A stretch of DNA of 40,986 bases from an uncultured Clostridia bacterium (lineage in GTDB: Bacteria; Bacillota; Clostridia; TANB77; CAG-508). Positions 12,801 to 19,360 of the stretch are shown here, piece by piece. The notes below the pieces were generated by a model. The model searched no databases, was not told where the DNA came from, and saw only the letters and a list, made by a program, of their open reading frames with translations. Each line of letters starts with the position of its first letter. Position 1 is the stretch's first letter. The translations under genes were made by a program, and so were the position numbers. The stretch is taken from NCBI GenBank assembly GCA_947589065.1, contig CANPZM010000011.1, positions 1 through 40,986 of the forward strand. Direction: 5' to 3'.

Positions 12801-12915
12801 TGCAGTAGGAACTGGTAATGAGATAATCAATGAAATTATGATAAGCACAGGAATAATAGCAATAATGTTAATTGGATTAATAAGTTTAGCAAAGTGGACA
12901 AGAAGAAGGAAATGA
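856..12915 (+). CDS. Giant surface adhesin A: SpaA domains, two predicted 7-bladed beta-propellers, MucBP/Cna-B stalk, C-terminal anchor
   Basis: The open frame runs for 4019 codons from an internal ATG at 856 that has no ribosome site. The real start is probably 708, via the (AC)n tract, giving about 4069 residues. Layout, numbered from 856: a novel N-terminal region (1-780); a DUF11-like region (about 780-940); four SpaA-type domains (about 947-1400); fourteen ~62-residue blades (1411-2295) with recurring DGGYLVGG, DGMLIKY and W-x-K-x-IGG; a small beta domain (about 2310-2400); a SpaA domain split by two similar beta-sandwich modules (2405-2800, insert 2491-2745); MucBP, Cna-B and VDKLPYHID modules (about 2828-3830); and a DUF11-like C-terminal domain. 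It ends in AVGTG (3983-3987), a hydrophobic helix and TRRRK. The last ~940 residues are paralogous to protein B. The likely role is a long stalked adhesin or ligand-binding protein. Domain names rest on motif recognition; the function is inferred. Confidence 0.88.
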   Translation: MALISSILFFGQRENVNKNNKIYDPALARAMEYKRVGENDKDTASEYVKFDAFFLADLDGDPTNEADAVRGTCNEIGKEDTLYMELNVLTNGRLVDGKIEIQSDNFYLQTAIPKDGEVSENAVGNNTKQILLKDIETGTQKTLTGIVRSGDYSYESKKTAAIGNDTTKYSKENKIILTGTHIAEDGSRTQINKEVKFEVDWYGTVGAQFQYINQTKDISKIVDEEKQEVNLEFDIEVREPRNQLNISKSVLEGTVPELGGQKATRLEVTGTNVTFDWIQGTGKFTAQREAQKDEKGIITTSGYSSDYSSYKVNTYKLKVTYPLEAYQAIGENTIEYKIPVIAHYEGYNNTHKEAGFQNPYVSNTVKDTITINFRKPEGNVAIFDITVGRYVYSPTARYVISKKKPLNIYNEISETEKDDVYTVRWDGYTGTYGKSTVMIMKETEGDSETKVADQFEKSDGKYDSMEKVTTNVGIYFSNPVNLLGENGEIKVYDDVTGELLETFNKSNWNKYTSTNPYKYKYPVKHIRVETSATNENASISVYNIKELDDEYITTNYNRTAFDELQYIKSTLTGYLDERKINTDTHEALYEAPMSVVELTIDPSIMSTQETEKHAIITIKPEVNENYNEEKWSNGSFLLKIPEEILDIELNEVETTNESVTVIGSEIIEKEKNKYIKILTSNEEPASFEIKIDCNITPDPRTVTQTSQIDLYAINENCQNYYKPVQDEHDLNGNENKTEMIGHATTSVSLISPNSLLTNEYATDYDEKESEAVAPQVARVSKEQESAKVNIEIKNNYTSTISDIKILGRIPFADNKYVINGEELGSNFTTEIKEKIKLPADLADVATVYYSTNGEATEEINGEGNNWEEEPESFDNIKSYLIDLGDYQLQKQEKYVISYAISIPSGLNYNDVSYSHHAVYFSLDTKEGKYKTHTEPNKLGFMIAKQYDLELVKYQTGKDRIVPGATYYICEEGAKEGKTRVTDAQGKLTIPGLYAERTYIIREIKSPTEYELNAGEIKFKTKEENGKLILEDITGTRKEIEIINSDGENDYTVHVEVEDEAKAKLKIIKTDKESELKLSKVRYKITGDGLLKNGKILRTNQNGEVTLDGLKIGTEYTLEEIKADGYYLADPITFTINNVEGEYIVTITDGIDNSIQETEDIPTLTLNIKDDKIPTYNLEILKIEKQTVLDTEEGQAQPERKLLAGAKFKLYKDDKEIGEYTTNNAGKITIENLYQYEEDRKIDQTYTLKEVLSPTGYAKVKDITFKVQKSADGNTLEFVEELQEGQTAKKYKVEGNKVEVTIEDNPSFKLIKKDENGEELKGVKFAIYNVDDGETPAKNSKGEILGNKENINGRDYYVLETNEQGYLTADLPEGLYKAVEVEAPDKYDIKDNIYYFGIGASREGKTIPITEWGIGIGGTGDDRIVSIIATQDGGYIVGGNFSDMIQIDRNNTLISNGSDDGILIKYNVNNEVEWSKIIGGDDEDQIKAVINTSDGGYLVGGYFKSNTIDLKNDKTLINIDNEDGMVIKYSKMGEVEWNKAIGGTGSDVITTVGETIDGNYLVGGYFSETINLENNKTLKSNGSYDGMLIKYSIEGEAKWSEKIGGTSTDEITTVKETSDGGYLVGGYFRSKEIELGNEKILTNNTYYDDGMLIKYNSYNEVEWCKVIEGDYTDEITTVIETSDGGYLVGGIFSSYYISLESGKLLGNHNYDRHSDDGMLIKYSEDGIVEWCKAIGGKDDDKINKVIETKDGGYLACGYFCNSDIGLGNGNKLTNHSSYDDGMLIKYNKDGDVEWSKAIGGDYNDEITTVIETKDGRYLVGGYFSSTVNLENNKTLKSNGSHDGMLIKVQLEDVPEATIKQVKIIEGDSSDCVRTVIETTDGGYLVGGDFKSSTINLGDGNTLTNHSRYYSDGMIIKYNSDNEVEWCKAIGGDGSDYVRIVIEMTDGGYLVGGNFSSSKINLGAGSYTLTSHGSGDGMLIKYRENGEIEWCKEIGGNYDDEITTVIETSDGGYLVGGKFSSSKINLGAGSYPLTSHGSGDGMLIKYNANNEVEWSKVIGGNSIDEITTVKEMSDGGYLVGGYFSSTVNLENNKTLKSNGSHDGMLIKYSIEGKIEWGKEIGGTSGDSIETIIEMSDGGYLIGGYFDSREIELENEKKLINQDYRDGMLIKYNSNNEVNWCKEIGGNYNDEITTVTETSDGGCLVGGNFNSSTINLGAGSNTLSGSKKYDTGMLIKFSNGGEVEWSKSIGDEITTVIKISSGNYLVGGYFSRYINTGVGNESASGGSDGMILKVVEEMGALEVEKLEVQNKVKQFKITTDVQEINGMRGGDIDGEDKKPYETVEYDGTSKKTIKMTPESEYEIISVTVNGKEWKFDKQDDETYTMPPFEHMKEDKHVVVTYSKKSNKMVIKKVDSKTQKGIPGVKFQLDQIEERQNPQLPYTLTDNGQEYVEADMANLIEDEGVIGELEHLGTSEYYFVEDEEGNYVPTNSKSYSENNGTGKHNKTANSYIQIDLSQLSSEEKYVVVVNAKVSSQSYDYGYATITNDNTKAPSYNSTTGRFIYKSGNTDIEAHDYTSQALQGGQIYYLHLGYYKNGSTDTGEDQIVFNSVKVYKAKTVTYNFTESESGTYESTNQGKDNTECNSYIEIDLQTYTGKYNLTVNAEISTENGDYGYATITQNDTRPSYSSSTGQFIYITTKQDKKDYTTVLDGGFKYYLHLGYYKNGTTNKTGNTEDKFKVNSIDLTPNDSELYHIEVETNSEGKAITELPFGKYQITEIKVPDGYLPIEDDIIINFKENQKDVEQPVDSEKVKVNEIDGEYEYEIANKKKAKVTVHHLARENEQPVAPDEHQEGKVGEPYKTQPHLDLEKYELEKDEQGNQKIPEDANGEFGETDKEITYWYIKKKIPLTVHHYIEGTNTPVPLKDGNTAEDVTSKGEEGESYTTQEISDDELSEEYELSEVPLNAEGQYEGDEVIVTYKYKKVARKVTIVKVEEDEETPIQGAKFTIKNKTVEEEEEPEEYETDKKGKLNVTLEAGEYEITETKPAEGYQLPEDPTTEVTITKESSDQEIQIVNEKLKGRVIVHHYVYRTNNSVPSKVEGETVADEVKIGNIGAIFATQQSKDVSPKYEFVEADKETSGEYKKEEQVITYYYRTDQPEIDSQITKEGTKRITKKDAEVSYTVHYTATIEDYIGYATITIVDKLPYHIDEGASDKQDGVYDEDAKTLTWTEERKNINSYNDDGSNKIEIYKNLRLVFTDIDVKAENMTNEVTGTLKLQTPEKTDEKKATEETETDFKIDIPVEKIWVDKSDRDKQRPEELELVLKKDGIEEKTVTISSKKNQDEEDSNKWTYTFKDLPKYDENKEEIIYTVEERAKEKDDLKYYNPQIDGENVEEGVKITNTIDYGKVTVHHYIFGTDEKVPSKNGKVVEDELIEGNVGEEYHTKQSDQVSPNYEYVITEGNEDGEIQEDPTEVTYYYRLKEPKVTETDVIKEAPSIVTRKNEKVPYTIKYVAVVDEYIGDATVIIVDKLPYHIDEKASDLANGKYNAENRTITWVENISGIDTYESQKNVIKVIKEIELVYTDIDITKDNMTNSVTGSLDLLITKTHYDDEDEAETKVEIPGEVIVKYKDKNTDEEIEEPVRKEDKVGNKFDVEEDKKEIPGYTLVEEPEEKTGTYGNETQEKTYYYAKNTTVHVTYVDKLTKEEIAKDELIEGYEGKEYTTEQKEIENYKFVESTDNTEGKMTIERIEVIYYYVRPAKVVVRHVEKETEKDLIEPEEIPGYQDDEYTTEEKHLKFYNLIEKPENAEGNMTVTVERDKDGKITINDVTYVIYYYEKKPFNLKLEKKMDSIILNGKTIKVNGDLGKAEVYRKAVNTSKIEVVYTLKVTNTGELAGKGTIRESIPSGMTMEKAKNTGWRINDSKAMLETENINPGETKEYKVRLTWKSNATNLGQKTNIAEIISTENEAGFEETIKVDNVDTADLIIAVGTGNEIINEIMISTGIIAIMLIGLISLAKWTRRRK
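5086..7740 (+). repeat. Fourteen ~62-residue blade repeats within gene A (7+7)
   Basis: Fourteen tandem coding repeats share the pattern W-x-K-x-IGG, an acidic D-E-I-T-T-V segment, DGGYLVGG-x-F, a variable loop, then DGMLIKY. Unit 7 breaks the pattern with KVQLEDVPEATI (about 6391-6429), and unit 14 ends with LKVVEEMG. The array therefore divides into two groups of seven, the usual blade number for a closed propeller. Unit 14 lacks a few residues after its SIG. Some units are almost identical in DNA (9 and 10; 7 and 11), a sign of recent duplication or conversion. Confidence 0.8.
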
Positions 12916-12952
12916 AAAAATGCTGAATAAATTTGGAGGGGAGGATAAGTAG

Positions 12953-15900
12953 ATGAAGATAAAACATATTATTGTAATAGCGATAATTATATGCTTATTC
13001 ACAACTATAGGTATTATTCTAGGTGCAAAAAATGGAATCAATGTAATAAATTTTGATATTCAAAAAATAATGTCTTTAAATGAAGTAAATCAAGAAGGAC
13101 AACATAAATATTTTATCAAACATTATTACGGTGGAAAAATCGATACGGGCGAAACTAAAGAAGTTTTTGCTAGTATAGGTGATACAATAAGTCAAGTAGA
13201 TAAAATAGAGAAAAATGATTACATATTTAAAGAAGAAAAAAATGTACCATTAGAAATTACAGGAAATGAAGAAAAAGATGTTATAGAAGTTTACTATGAA
13301 AAACATGAGATAATTATAGAAAAAGAATTTATAGATATTGAAGATGCTGAGATTAAAAATATGCAAGATAAAGCATTTAATTTCAAGGTATATTTAGGAG
13401 ATGAAAACATTGAAGAATTTTCAAATTCGAATCTTTACAATGGCGAATATGAATTAATAACTAGTAGTGGTAAAAGTTTTCAAAATATGACTGATGGTCA
13501 ATTGTCTTTAAGACCTGGAGAAAAAGCAATTATTCATGACATTGAGGAATCAAATTATAAGGTAATAGAAGAGGAAGAATATTATTATAAGATAAAAAAT
13601 ATTGATGTTTATGAATTTGATACTGCTGACAGACAATATAAAGAATATGATGATGAAGACGCAGATGTTATTAATTTACAAGAACCTTCTGTTTCAGGGA
13701 CAATTAAAACAATAAGTAAAAAGATTGTATTTAAAAATGGACCAGATCACAGAACTACGATAAAAGGAAGAAAAATTTGGGCAGGAACACCAAGTAAAGG
13801 ATTACAAATTCCAGAAGAAATAGAAATTGTATTGTTGAAATTTGACTCAATGGGAACTTTAAAAGAGAAATATTATACAACAGCACATGCACCAAATTAT
13901 GAATTTGAATTTAATAATGCTTTTGACCTAGATGGAAGAGAGGATGATACATATTTAGTAAGAGACAAAAGATCAGATGATATATATGATTTTTATTTTA
14001 CACCAAGATATTATACTTATGAAAACCTTTCAGGAGGAAGAGATTCATATGAAAATTATTGTACAGAAATAGGTGATGGAGCTTATTATATGATGACACA
14101 AGAAGGAAGCAAGGAGAATGGATATGAAATTACTAATACATTACAACAAGAAAGGAATTTGACAGTAAGAAAAGAATGGTATATACCAGCGTATGATAAT
14201 TTAGTCCCAGAAGATTCAAATTATCCGTGGAATGTAAATGCTTCTTTGCAAGCAAATGTGTCATATTCAGAATATAATTATAATGTGTCAATTTCATTAG
14301 AACAATCAAGTAATTGGGAGACAACAGTAACAGTACCAAAATATGATACTAATGGAAATGTAATAGATTATATGTTGGTTGAAGATACTCATTTAGATAA
14401 TTGGGAATCAAGCATAATGGATGATGGTGAAGATGGGTATATAATTAAGAATACATATAATGGAAGGTATATACCAACATATGATACAGTAAATTTTACA
14501 GTAACAAAAGAATGGGAATATAATGGTGGTGGAACACCGACATATTCAAAACCAGAATCAATATATATAACTTTGGAATCAAGTGGAACAAACACTCAAA
14601 TGCCAGGAACTTATGATACAACGGTAGAACTATCTGAAAGTAATGAATGGACATATACATTTTTTGGTTTGCCAAAATATGATGATATGGGAACGGAAAT
14701 TGTTTATAGTGCAAGAGAAGATTCGTGGTTGGATTATTATATTCAAAGAGATTCGTATCTTGTGGGAAATACTTATACAATAGTTAATGAATATACAGGA
14801 CCATATTTACCAGAATTAGAAGTGACAAAAAGTGCAACGACACAATATGGAAAGGATTATGTATTACCAGGTGAAGAGATAACATATACTATCACAGCTA
14901 CGGATACATCTTGGAATAATTATATTGAAGGAGATATAACAGTATCAGATATTATTCCTGAGGGGACTACTTTTGTAAGCGGAAGTATAGCAATAGACGG
15001 ATATAGCGGAGGATATTATTATGATGAAAATAGTTTAAGAACAGGTATTGTGCTAAATATGCGAGAGAATCAAAAAACTATACAATTTAAAGTAACTGTT
15101 GATGATGATGCGACAGGTGTTATACGAAATAAAGCTACTGTAAATGGTAATGAAACAAATGAGACAGAGAATCCTGTGTTAAACATAGAAAAAACTGCTA
15201 CTGTTGTAGAAAGGCAAAGTAATCTAAGTGGCAATGAAGTATCAGTAGGAGACATTATAGAATATAAGATAAAAATAACTAATCCAGGAAAAGCAATTTC
15301 TTTAGGATATTATGATGAACTAGAAGTACAAGACACAATTCCAAATGGAACAGAATTAGTAGAATACAGCATAAATGAATATGGATATGAGTATAACAAT
15401 GTAGTTTTTTGGTCAATAGATTATTTAGGGGAGCGAGAAGAAAAAGAATTATCTTTCCAAGTTAAAGTAAAATATTTAGACGCAAATACAATAATAAGAA
15501 ATGTTGCAACAGTTGGTCAGGAAACAACAAATGAAACGCAAAATTCATATAAGGTTCCAGAAACAGAATTATCAAGTACACTGAATAAAACATGTTTATC
15601 ATCAAATATAACATCTACAAATCAAAAAATTGATTATAAAGTAATATTTAATGGAACAATTAAAAATTTTACTGGAAAAGCTAAAATAACTTTAACTGAT
15701 ACATTGCCTTATAAAATAGATAAGGAAAACTCAAAATTTGATAATGGTGAATATAATGATGATAAAATAATTACCTGGGAACAAATAATCGATGTAGATA
15801 CATCAAATCAAGAAAATGGAGAACAAAATATAAAGATTGAAAAGAATCTTAGCTTATTATATTTATATGAAGATTTAGAAGAAAATCCAGGAACAATAGA

Positions 15901-18841
15901 AAACAATGTTCATAGTAGAATAGAGCTAATTAAACAAGAACAAGTAAAAGATACAGATGAAAAAGATTCATCTGCAGATATAGATGTTAACTTCAAGCCA
16001 AGAGTAATTGTACATCACTATATAGAAGATACAAGTGAGCAAGTTCCATCAAAATTGGGAGATGGAAAAAGGGTTGATGATGAAATTCAAGAGGGAACGA
16101 TTGGACAAGAATACCATACACAACCATCAGAAAATGTTCAACAAAATTATAGTGTGGTGGATCCAAATCCTGCTGGGGCAAATGGTAATATGACGCTAAA
16201 AGAAATAGTAGTAATATACTATTATAGATTAAGAGAACCATCAATCATGTCACCAGAGATAACAAAAGAAGGACCGAATGAAACTATTACAGATAAAGAT
16301 GTAAGAGTACCATATACAATTAATTATGTGGCTACGATAGATAATTATATAGGTGATGCAACTGTAACAATAGTAGATAAATTGCCTTACCATATAGATT
16401 CAAAATTATCATCATTGCAAGATGGACAATATGATCAAGCCCAAAAAACAATAACATGGACAGAAGAAATCAAGAACATAAATTCATATGAAGAAGAAAA
16501 AAATAATATTAATATAAGAAAAGAAATTGAACTTGTATATACTGATATTGAAACATCAGCAACAAGTATGACAAATGATGTTACAGGAACAGTACATTTA
16601 AAAACACCAGGAAAAACTGAAGAGAGTACAGGTAGCGAAACAACGCAATTAGATTTTAATATTGATATTCCAGTAACCAAAATTTGGGATGATGATAATG
16701 ATAAAGAGAAAAATAGACCTAATGAGATAGAGATAATTTTAAAAGAAAATGGAACAGAAAAGAAAACGCAAGTATTAAATAATCAAAATAAATCAATAGA
16801 CAATAATACTTGGGAGTATACATTTACAAATTTACCAAAATATGATGAAGCAGGAAATAAAATAGTATATACAATAGAAGAAAGAGAAAAACAAGAAAAT
16901 GGATTAAAGTATTATACATCAAAAGTTACTGGGGATGATGTAGAAAAAGGAATTACAATAACAAATTCATCAAATTTTGCAAAAGTAATAGTGCATCATT
17001 ATGTGCTTGGAACTAAAGAACAAGTACCAGCAAAAGATGGTGGAACTGTACAAGATGAAATAAAGAAGGGAAATGTAGGAGATCCATATAGTACTGAAAA
17101 ATCAAATAATATAAGTCCTAATTATGAATATTTTGTAACAGACGGTGATGAAAAGGGAAATATGGCAAAAGGTACTATAGAGGTAATATATTATTATAGG
17201 TTAAAAGATCCAAAAGTGACAGAAACGGATGTAATAAAAGAGGGACCAAGTAAAATTACGGACAACGATGCAAAAATTTCATATACAATTAAGTATGTTG
17301 CTGTAATTGATGATTATATAGGAGATGCTACAGTAACGATAATAGATAAATTACCATATCACATAGATGAAAAAGTTTCTAAACTTGATGGAGGAAAATA
17401 TGATGAAAAAAATAAGACAATAACATGGAATAGCGAAATTAAAGGAATAAATTCTTATGAAGACAAGAATGATGATATAAATATTCAAAAAGAAATTGAA
17501 TTGGTATATACAGATATAAGCAAATCAGCTACATCGATGACAAATAGTGTAACTGGAAGATTAGATTTATTAACAACCAAAACACATTATGAAAACGAAG
17601 ACAAAGTAAAAACGGAATTAGGCAAATTGGGAGAAGTGATAGTAAAATATAAAGATAAGTCAACAGGTAAAGAAATAGAAGATAAAGTAAGTAAAAAAGG
17701 AAAAGTAGGAGAAAAATTTGATGTAACTCCGGACAAGAAAAAAATTCCAGGATATACTTTAGTTGAAGAGCCAAAAGAAAAGACTGGTGAGTTTAAGGAA
17801 AATCTTCAAGAAAAAACATACTACTATGCAAAGGATACAACAGTTCATGTGACATATGTAGATAAATTAACAAAAGAGGAAATAGCAAAAGATGAATTAA
17901 TAAATGGATATGAAGGCAAAGATTATAATACAAAACAAAAAGAAATAGATAAATATAAATTTGTAGAAAGCACAAATAATACAAAAGGAAAAATGGCAAG
18001 GAAACAGATAGAGGTAATTTACTATTATGTAAGACCAGCGAAAGTAGTAGTAAGATATGTGGAAAAAGGGACAGGAAAAGACTTAATAGAGCAAGAAGAG
18101 AAAAAAGGATATCAAGATGATAAATATACAACAGAAGAAAAGCATTTGAAATTCTATAACTTGTTAGAGAAACCAAATAATGCAAAAGGAAATATGACAG
18201 TAACAATAAAGAGGGATAAAGATGGAAAGGTAACAGTAAATGATACTACATATGTAATTTACTACTATGAGAAGAAACCGTTTAACTTAAAACTAGAAAA
18301 GAAAATAGATAGCATAATATTAAATGGAAAGAAGATAAGGGTAAATGGTGATTTAGGAAAAGCAGAGATATACAGAAAGGTAGTAAATACAAGTCAGTTA
18401 GAAGTGGTGTATACAATTAAAGTAGTAAATACAGGAGATATAACAGGAAAGGCCATAATACGAGAGAATATACCAAATGGAATGGTTATGAATAGAGAAA
18501 GCAATTCAGAGTGGACGGTTAAAGAAAATGATGCAATATTGGAAACAGATAATATTAATCCTGGAGAGGCAAAGGAGTATAAAGTAAGATTGACATGGAG
18601 AGCAAATTCAGCAGATATAGGACAAAAGACCAATACAGCAGAGATAATATCAACAAAGAATGATGTAGGTTTTGAGGAGACGATAAAGGTTGATAATGTT
18701 GATACGGCTGATTTAATAATTGCAATTGGTACTGGTAATGAGGTTATCAATGAGGTGTTAATTGGAAATGGAGTAATGGCGATAATGTTGATTGGGTTGA
18801 TTGTGTTGGCAAAATGGGAGAGGAAAAAAGAGGAAAAATAA
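12953..18841 (+). CDS. Giant surface adhesin B: Cna-B, DUF11 and MucBP stalk protein with C-terminal anchor
   Basis: This 1962-residue protein starts 37 bp after gene A, behind GGAGGGGAGG, so it is probably in the same operon. Residues 1-27 form a signal/membrane segment. The rest of the layout is: a MucBP-like module (about 48-115); Cna-B-like domains (about 115-260, 268-400, 402-500, 514-615); two DUF11-like domains (about 620-870); and from about 1018 the block shared with protein A. That block holds MucBP (VIVHHY...VIYYYR), VDKLPYHID modules, a Cna-B domain (VTKIWDDDNDKEKNRP), three further MucBP repeats (about 1561-1775) and a DUF11-like domain. The tail is AIGTG (1924-1928), a hydrophobic helix and ERKKEEK. 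It is an intact reading frame with a different N-terminal head from A on the same stalk. The likely role is a wall- or membrane-anchored adhesin; the ligand is unknown. Confidence 0.88.
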   Translation: MKIKHIIVIAIIICLFTTIGIILGAKNGINVINFDIQKIMSLNEVNQEGQHKYFIKHYYGGKIDTGETKEVFASIGDTISQVDKIEKNDYIFKEEKNVPLEITGNEEKDVIEVYYEKHEIIIEKEFIDIEDAEIKNMQDKAFNFKVYLGDENIEEFSNSNLYNGEYELITSSGKSFQNMTDGQLSLRPGEKAIIHDIEESNYKVIEEEEYYYKIKNIDVYEFDTADRQYKEYDDEDADVINLQEPSVSGTIKTISKKIVFKNGPDHRTTIKGRKIWAGTPSKGLQIPEEIEIVLLKFDSMGTLKEKYYTTAHAPNYEFEFNNAFDLDGREDDTYLVRDKRSDDIYDFYFTPRYYTYENLSGGRDSYENYCTEIGDGAYYMMTQEGSKENGYEITNTLQQERNLTVRKEWYIPAYDNLVPEDSNYPWNVNASLQANVSYSEYNYNVSISLEQSSNWETTVTVPKYDTNGNVIDYMLVEDTHLDNWESSIMDDGEDGYIIKNTYNGRYIPTYDTVNFTVTKEWEYNGGGTPTYSKPESIYITLESSGTNTQMPGTYDTTVELSESNEWTYTFFGLPKYDDMGTEIVYSAREDSWLDYYIQRDSYLVGNTYTIVNEYTGPYLPELEVTKSATTQYGKDYVLPGEEITYTITATDTSWNNYIEGDITVSDIIPEGTTFVSGSIAIDGYSGGYYYDENSLRTGIVLNMRENQKTIQFKVTVDDDATGVIRNKATVNGNETNETENPVLNIEKTATVVERQSNLSGNEVSVGDIIEYKIKITNPGKAISLGYYDELEVQDTIPNGTELVEYSINEYGYEYNNVVFWSIDYLGEREEKELSFQVKVKYLDANTIIRNVATVGQETTNETQNSYKVPETELSSTLNKTCLSSNITSTNQKIDYKVIFNGTIKNFTGKAKITLTDTLPYKIDKENSKFDNGEYNDDKIITWEQIIDVDTSNQENGEQNIKIEKNLSLLYLYEDLEENPGTIENNVHSRIELIKQEQVKDTDEKDSSADIDVNFKPRVIVHHYIEDTSEQVPSKLGDGKRVDDEIQEGTIGQEYHTQPSENVQQNYSVVDPNPAGANGNMTLKEIVVIYYYRLREPSIMSPEITKEGPNETITDKDVRVPYTINYVATIDNYIGDATVTIVDKLPYHIDSKLSSLQDGQYDQAQKTITWTEEIKNINSYEEEKNNINIRKEIELVYTDIETSATSMTNDVTGTVHLKTPGKTEESTGSETTQLDFNIDIPVTKIWDDDNDKEKNRPNEIEIILKENGTEKKTQVLNNQNKSIDNNTWEYTFTNLPKYDEAGNKIVYTIEEREKQENGLKYYTSKVTGDDVEKGITITNSSNFAKVIVHHYVLGTKEQVPAKDGGTVQDEIKKGNVGDPYSTEKSNNISPNYEYFVTDGDEKGNMAKGTIEVIYYYRLKDPKVTETDVIKEGPSKITDNDAKISYTIKYVAVIDDYIGDATVTIIDKLPYHIDEKVSKLDGGKYDEKNKTITWNSEIKGINSYEDKNDDINIQKEIELVYTDISKSATSMTNSVTGRLDLLTTKTHYENEDKVKTELGKLGEVIVKYKDKSTGKEIEDKVSKKGKVGEKFDVTPDKKKIPGYTLVEEPKEKTGEFKENLQEKTYYYAKDTTVHVTYVDKLTKEEIAKDELINGYEGKDYNTKQKEIDKYKFVESTNNTKGKMARKQIEVIYYYVRPAKVVVRYVEKGTGKDLIEQEEKKGYQDDKYTTEEKHLKFYNLLEKPNNAKGNMTVTIKRDKDGKVTVNDTTYVIYYYEKKPFNLKLEKKIDSIILNGKKIRVNGDLGKAEIYRKVVNTSQLEVVYTIKVVNTGDITGKAIIRENIPNGMVMNRESNSEWTVKENDAILETDNINPGEAKEYKVRLTWRANSADIGQKTNTAEIISTKNDVGFEETIKVDNVDTADLIIAIGTGNEVINEVLIGNGVMAIMLIGLIVLAKWERKKEEK

Positions 18842-18845
18842 TTTT

Positions 18846-18882
18846 AAAATGAGACGGTAAATAAAAAATCCGTCTCATTTTT
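18846..18882 (+). terminator. Rho-independent terminator after gene B
   Basis: A 12-bp stem, AAAATGAGACGG / CCGTCTCATTTT, encloses a 12-nt A-rich loop and is followed by T residues. It begins 5 bp after the gene B stop codon. The terminator after gene D (40813-40848) uses almost the same stem. Confidence 0.92.
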
Positions 18883-18899
18883 GTATACTTTTGCAGGAC

Positions 18900-19061
18900 G
18901 TTAAAAAAATCATCTATTAATTTTTTTGTTCCTTACTGGCATTGCCTCGGAATGTTTCCGGGAAGGCAATGCCAATCGCCCGCGAAAAAAATATCAAAGA
19001 TATTTTTTACTTGGTTGAACGCTGCGCGTCACAGCAAAAATTAATAGATGATTTTTTTAAC
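18900..19061. repeat. Structured intergenic repeat, type 2
   Basis: A perfect 26-bp terminal inverted repeat lies at 18900-18925 and 19036-19061. The inside mirrors the type 1 element: a central hairpin GGCATTGCC / GGCAATGCC and an A/T hairpin (AAAAAATATC / GATATTTTTT). Compared with type 1, one pair of the central stem changes from T-A to C-G on both sides, so pairing is kept. The end of this element recurs in the spacers between type 1 copies. Confidence 0.78.
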
Positions 19062-19100
19062 TGAGTAGAGTAAATTTTTTTGTTCCTTATTAATAATATT

Positions 19101-19269
19101 GTAATTTCAAGATATAGATATTAATTTTTGCTCCTTGCGGGGCATTGTCTCCATCGAATATTAGACTGGAGGACAATGCCAATCGCATTACGTTCAAAAA
19201 TCAGAGATTTTTTCACTCCATTTGGTCGCTACGCGTCGCATCAAATTAATATCTATATTTTGAAATTAC
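19101..19269. repeat. Structured intergenic repeat, copy 3 (type 1)
   Basis: Terminal inverted repeats lie at 19101-19127 and 19243-19269. One change in the left arm (A to G) leaves the rest of the terminal stem intact. The central GGCATTGTC / GACAATGCC hairpin and the short AAAAATC / GATTTTT hairpin (loop AGA) are conserved. A short open frame beginning with TTG runs through the repeat and is judged spurious. Confidence 0.8.
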
Positions 19270-19360
19270 TTAAAAATAAGTGCTGCGCGTCACAGCAAAA
19301 ATTAATATATGTTTTTTTAACTGTTCAGAGTAAATTTTTTTGTTCCTTATTAATAATATT

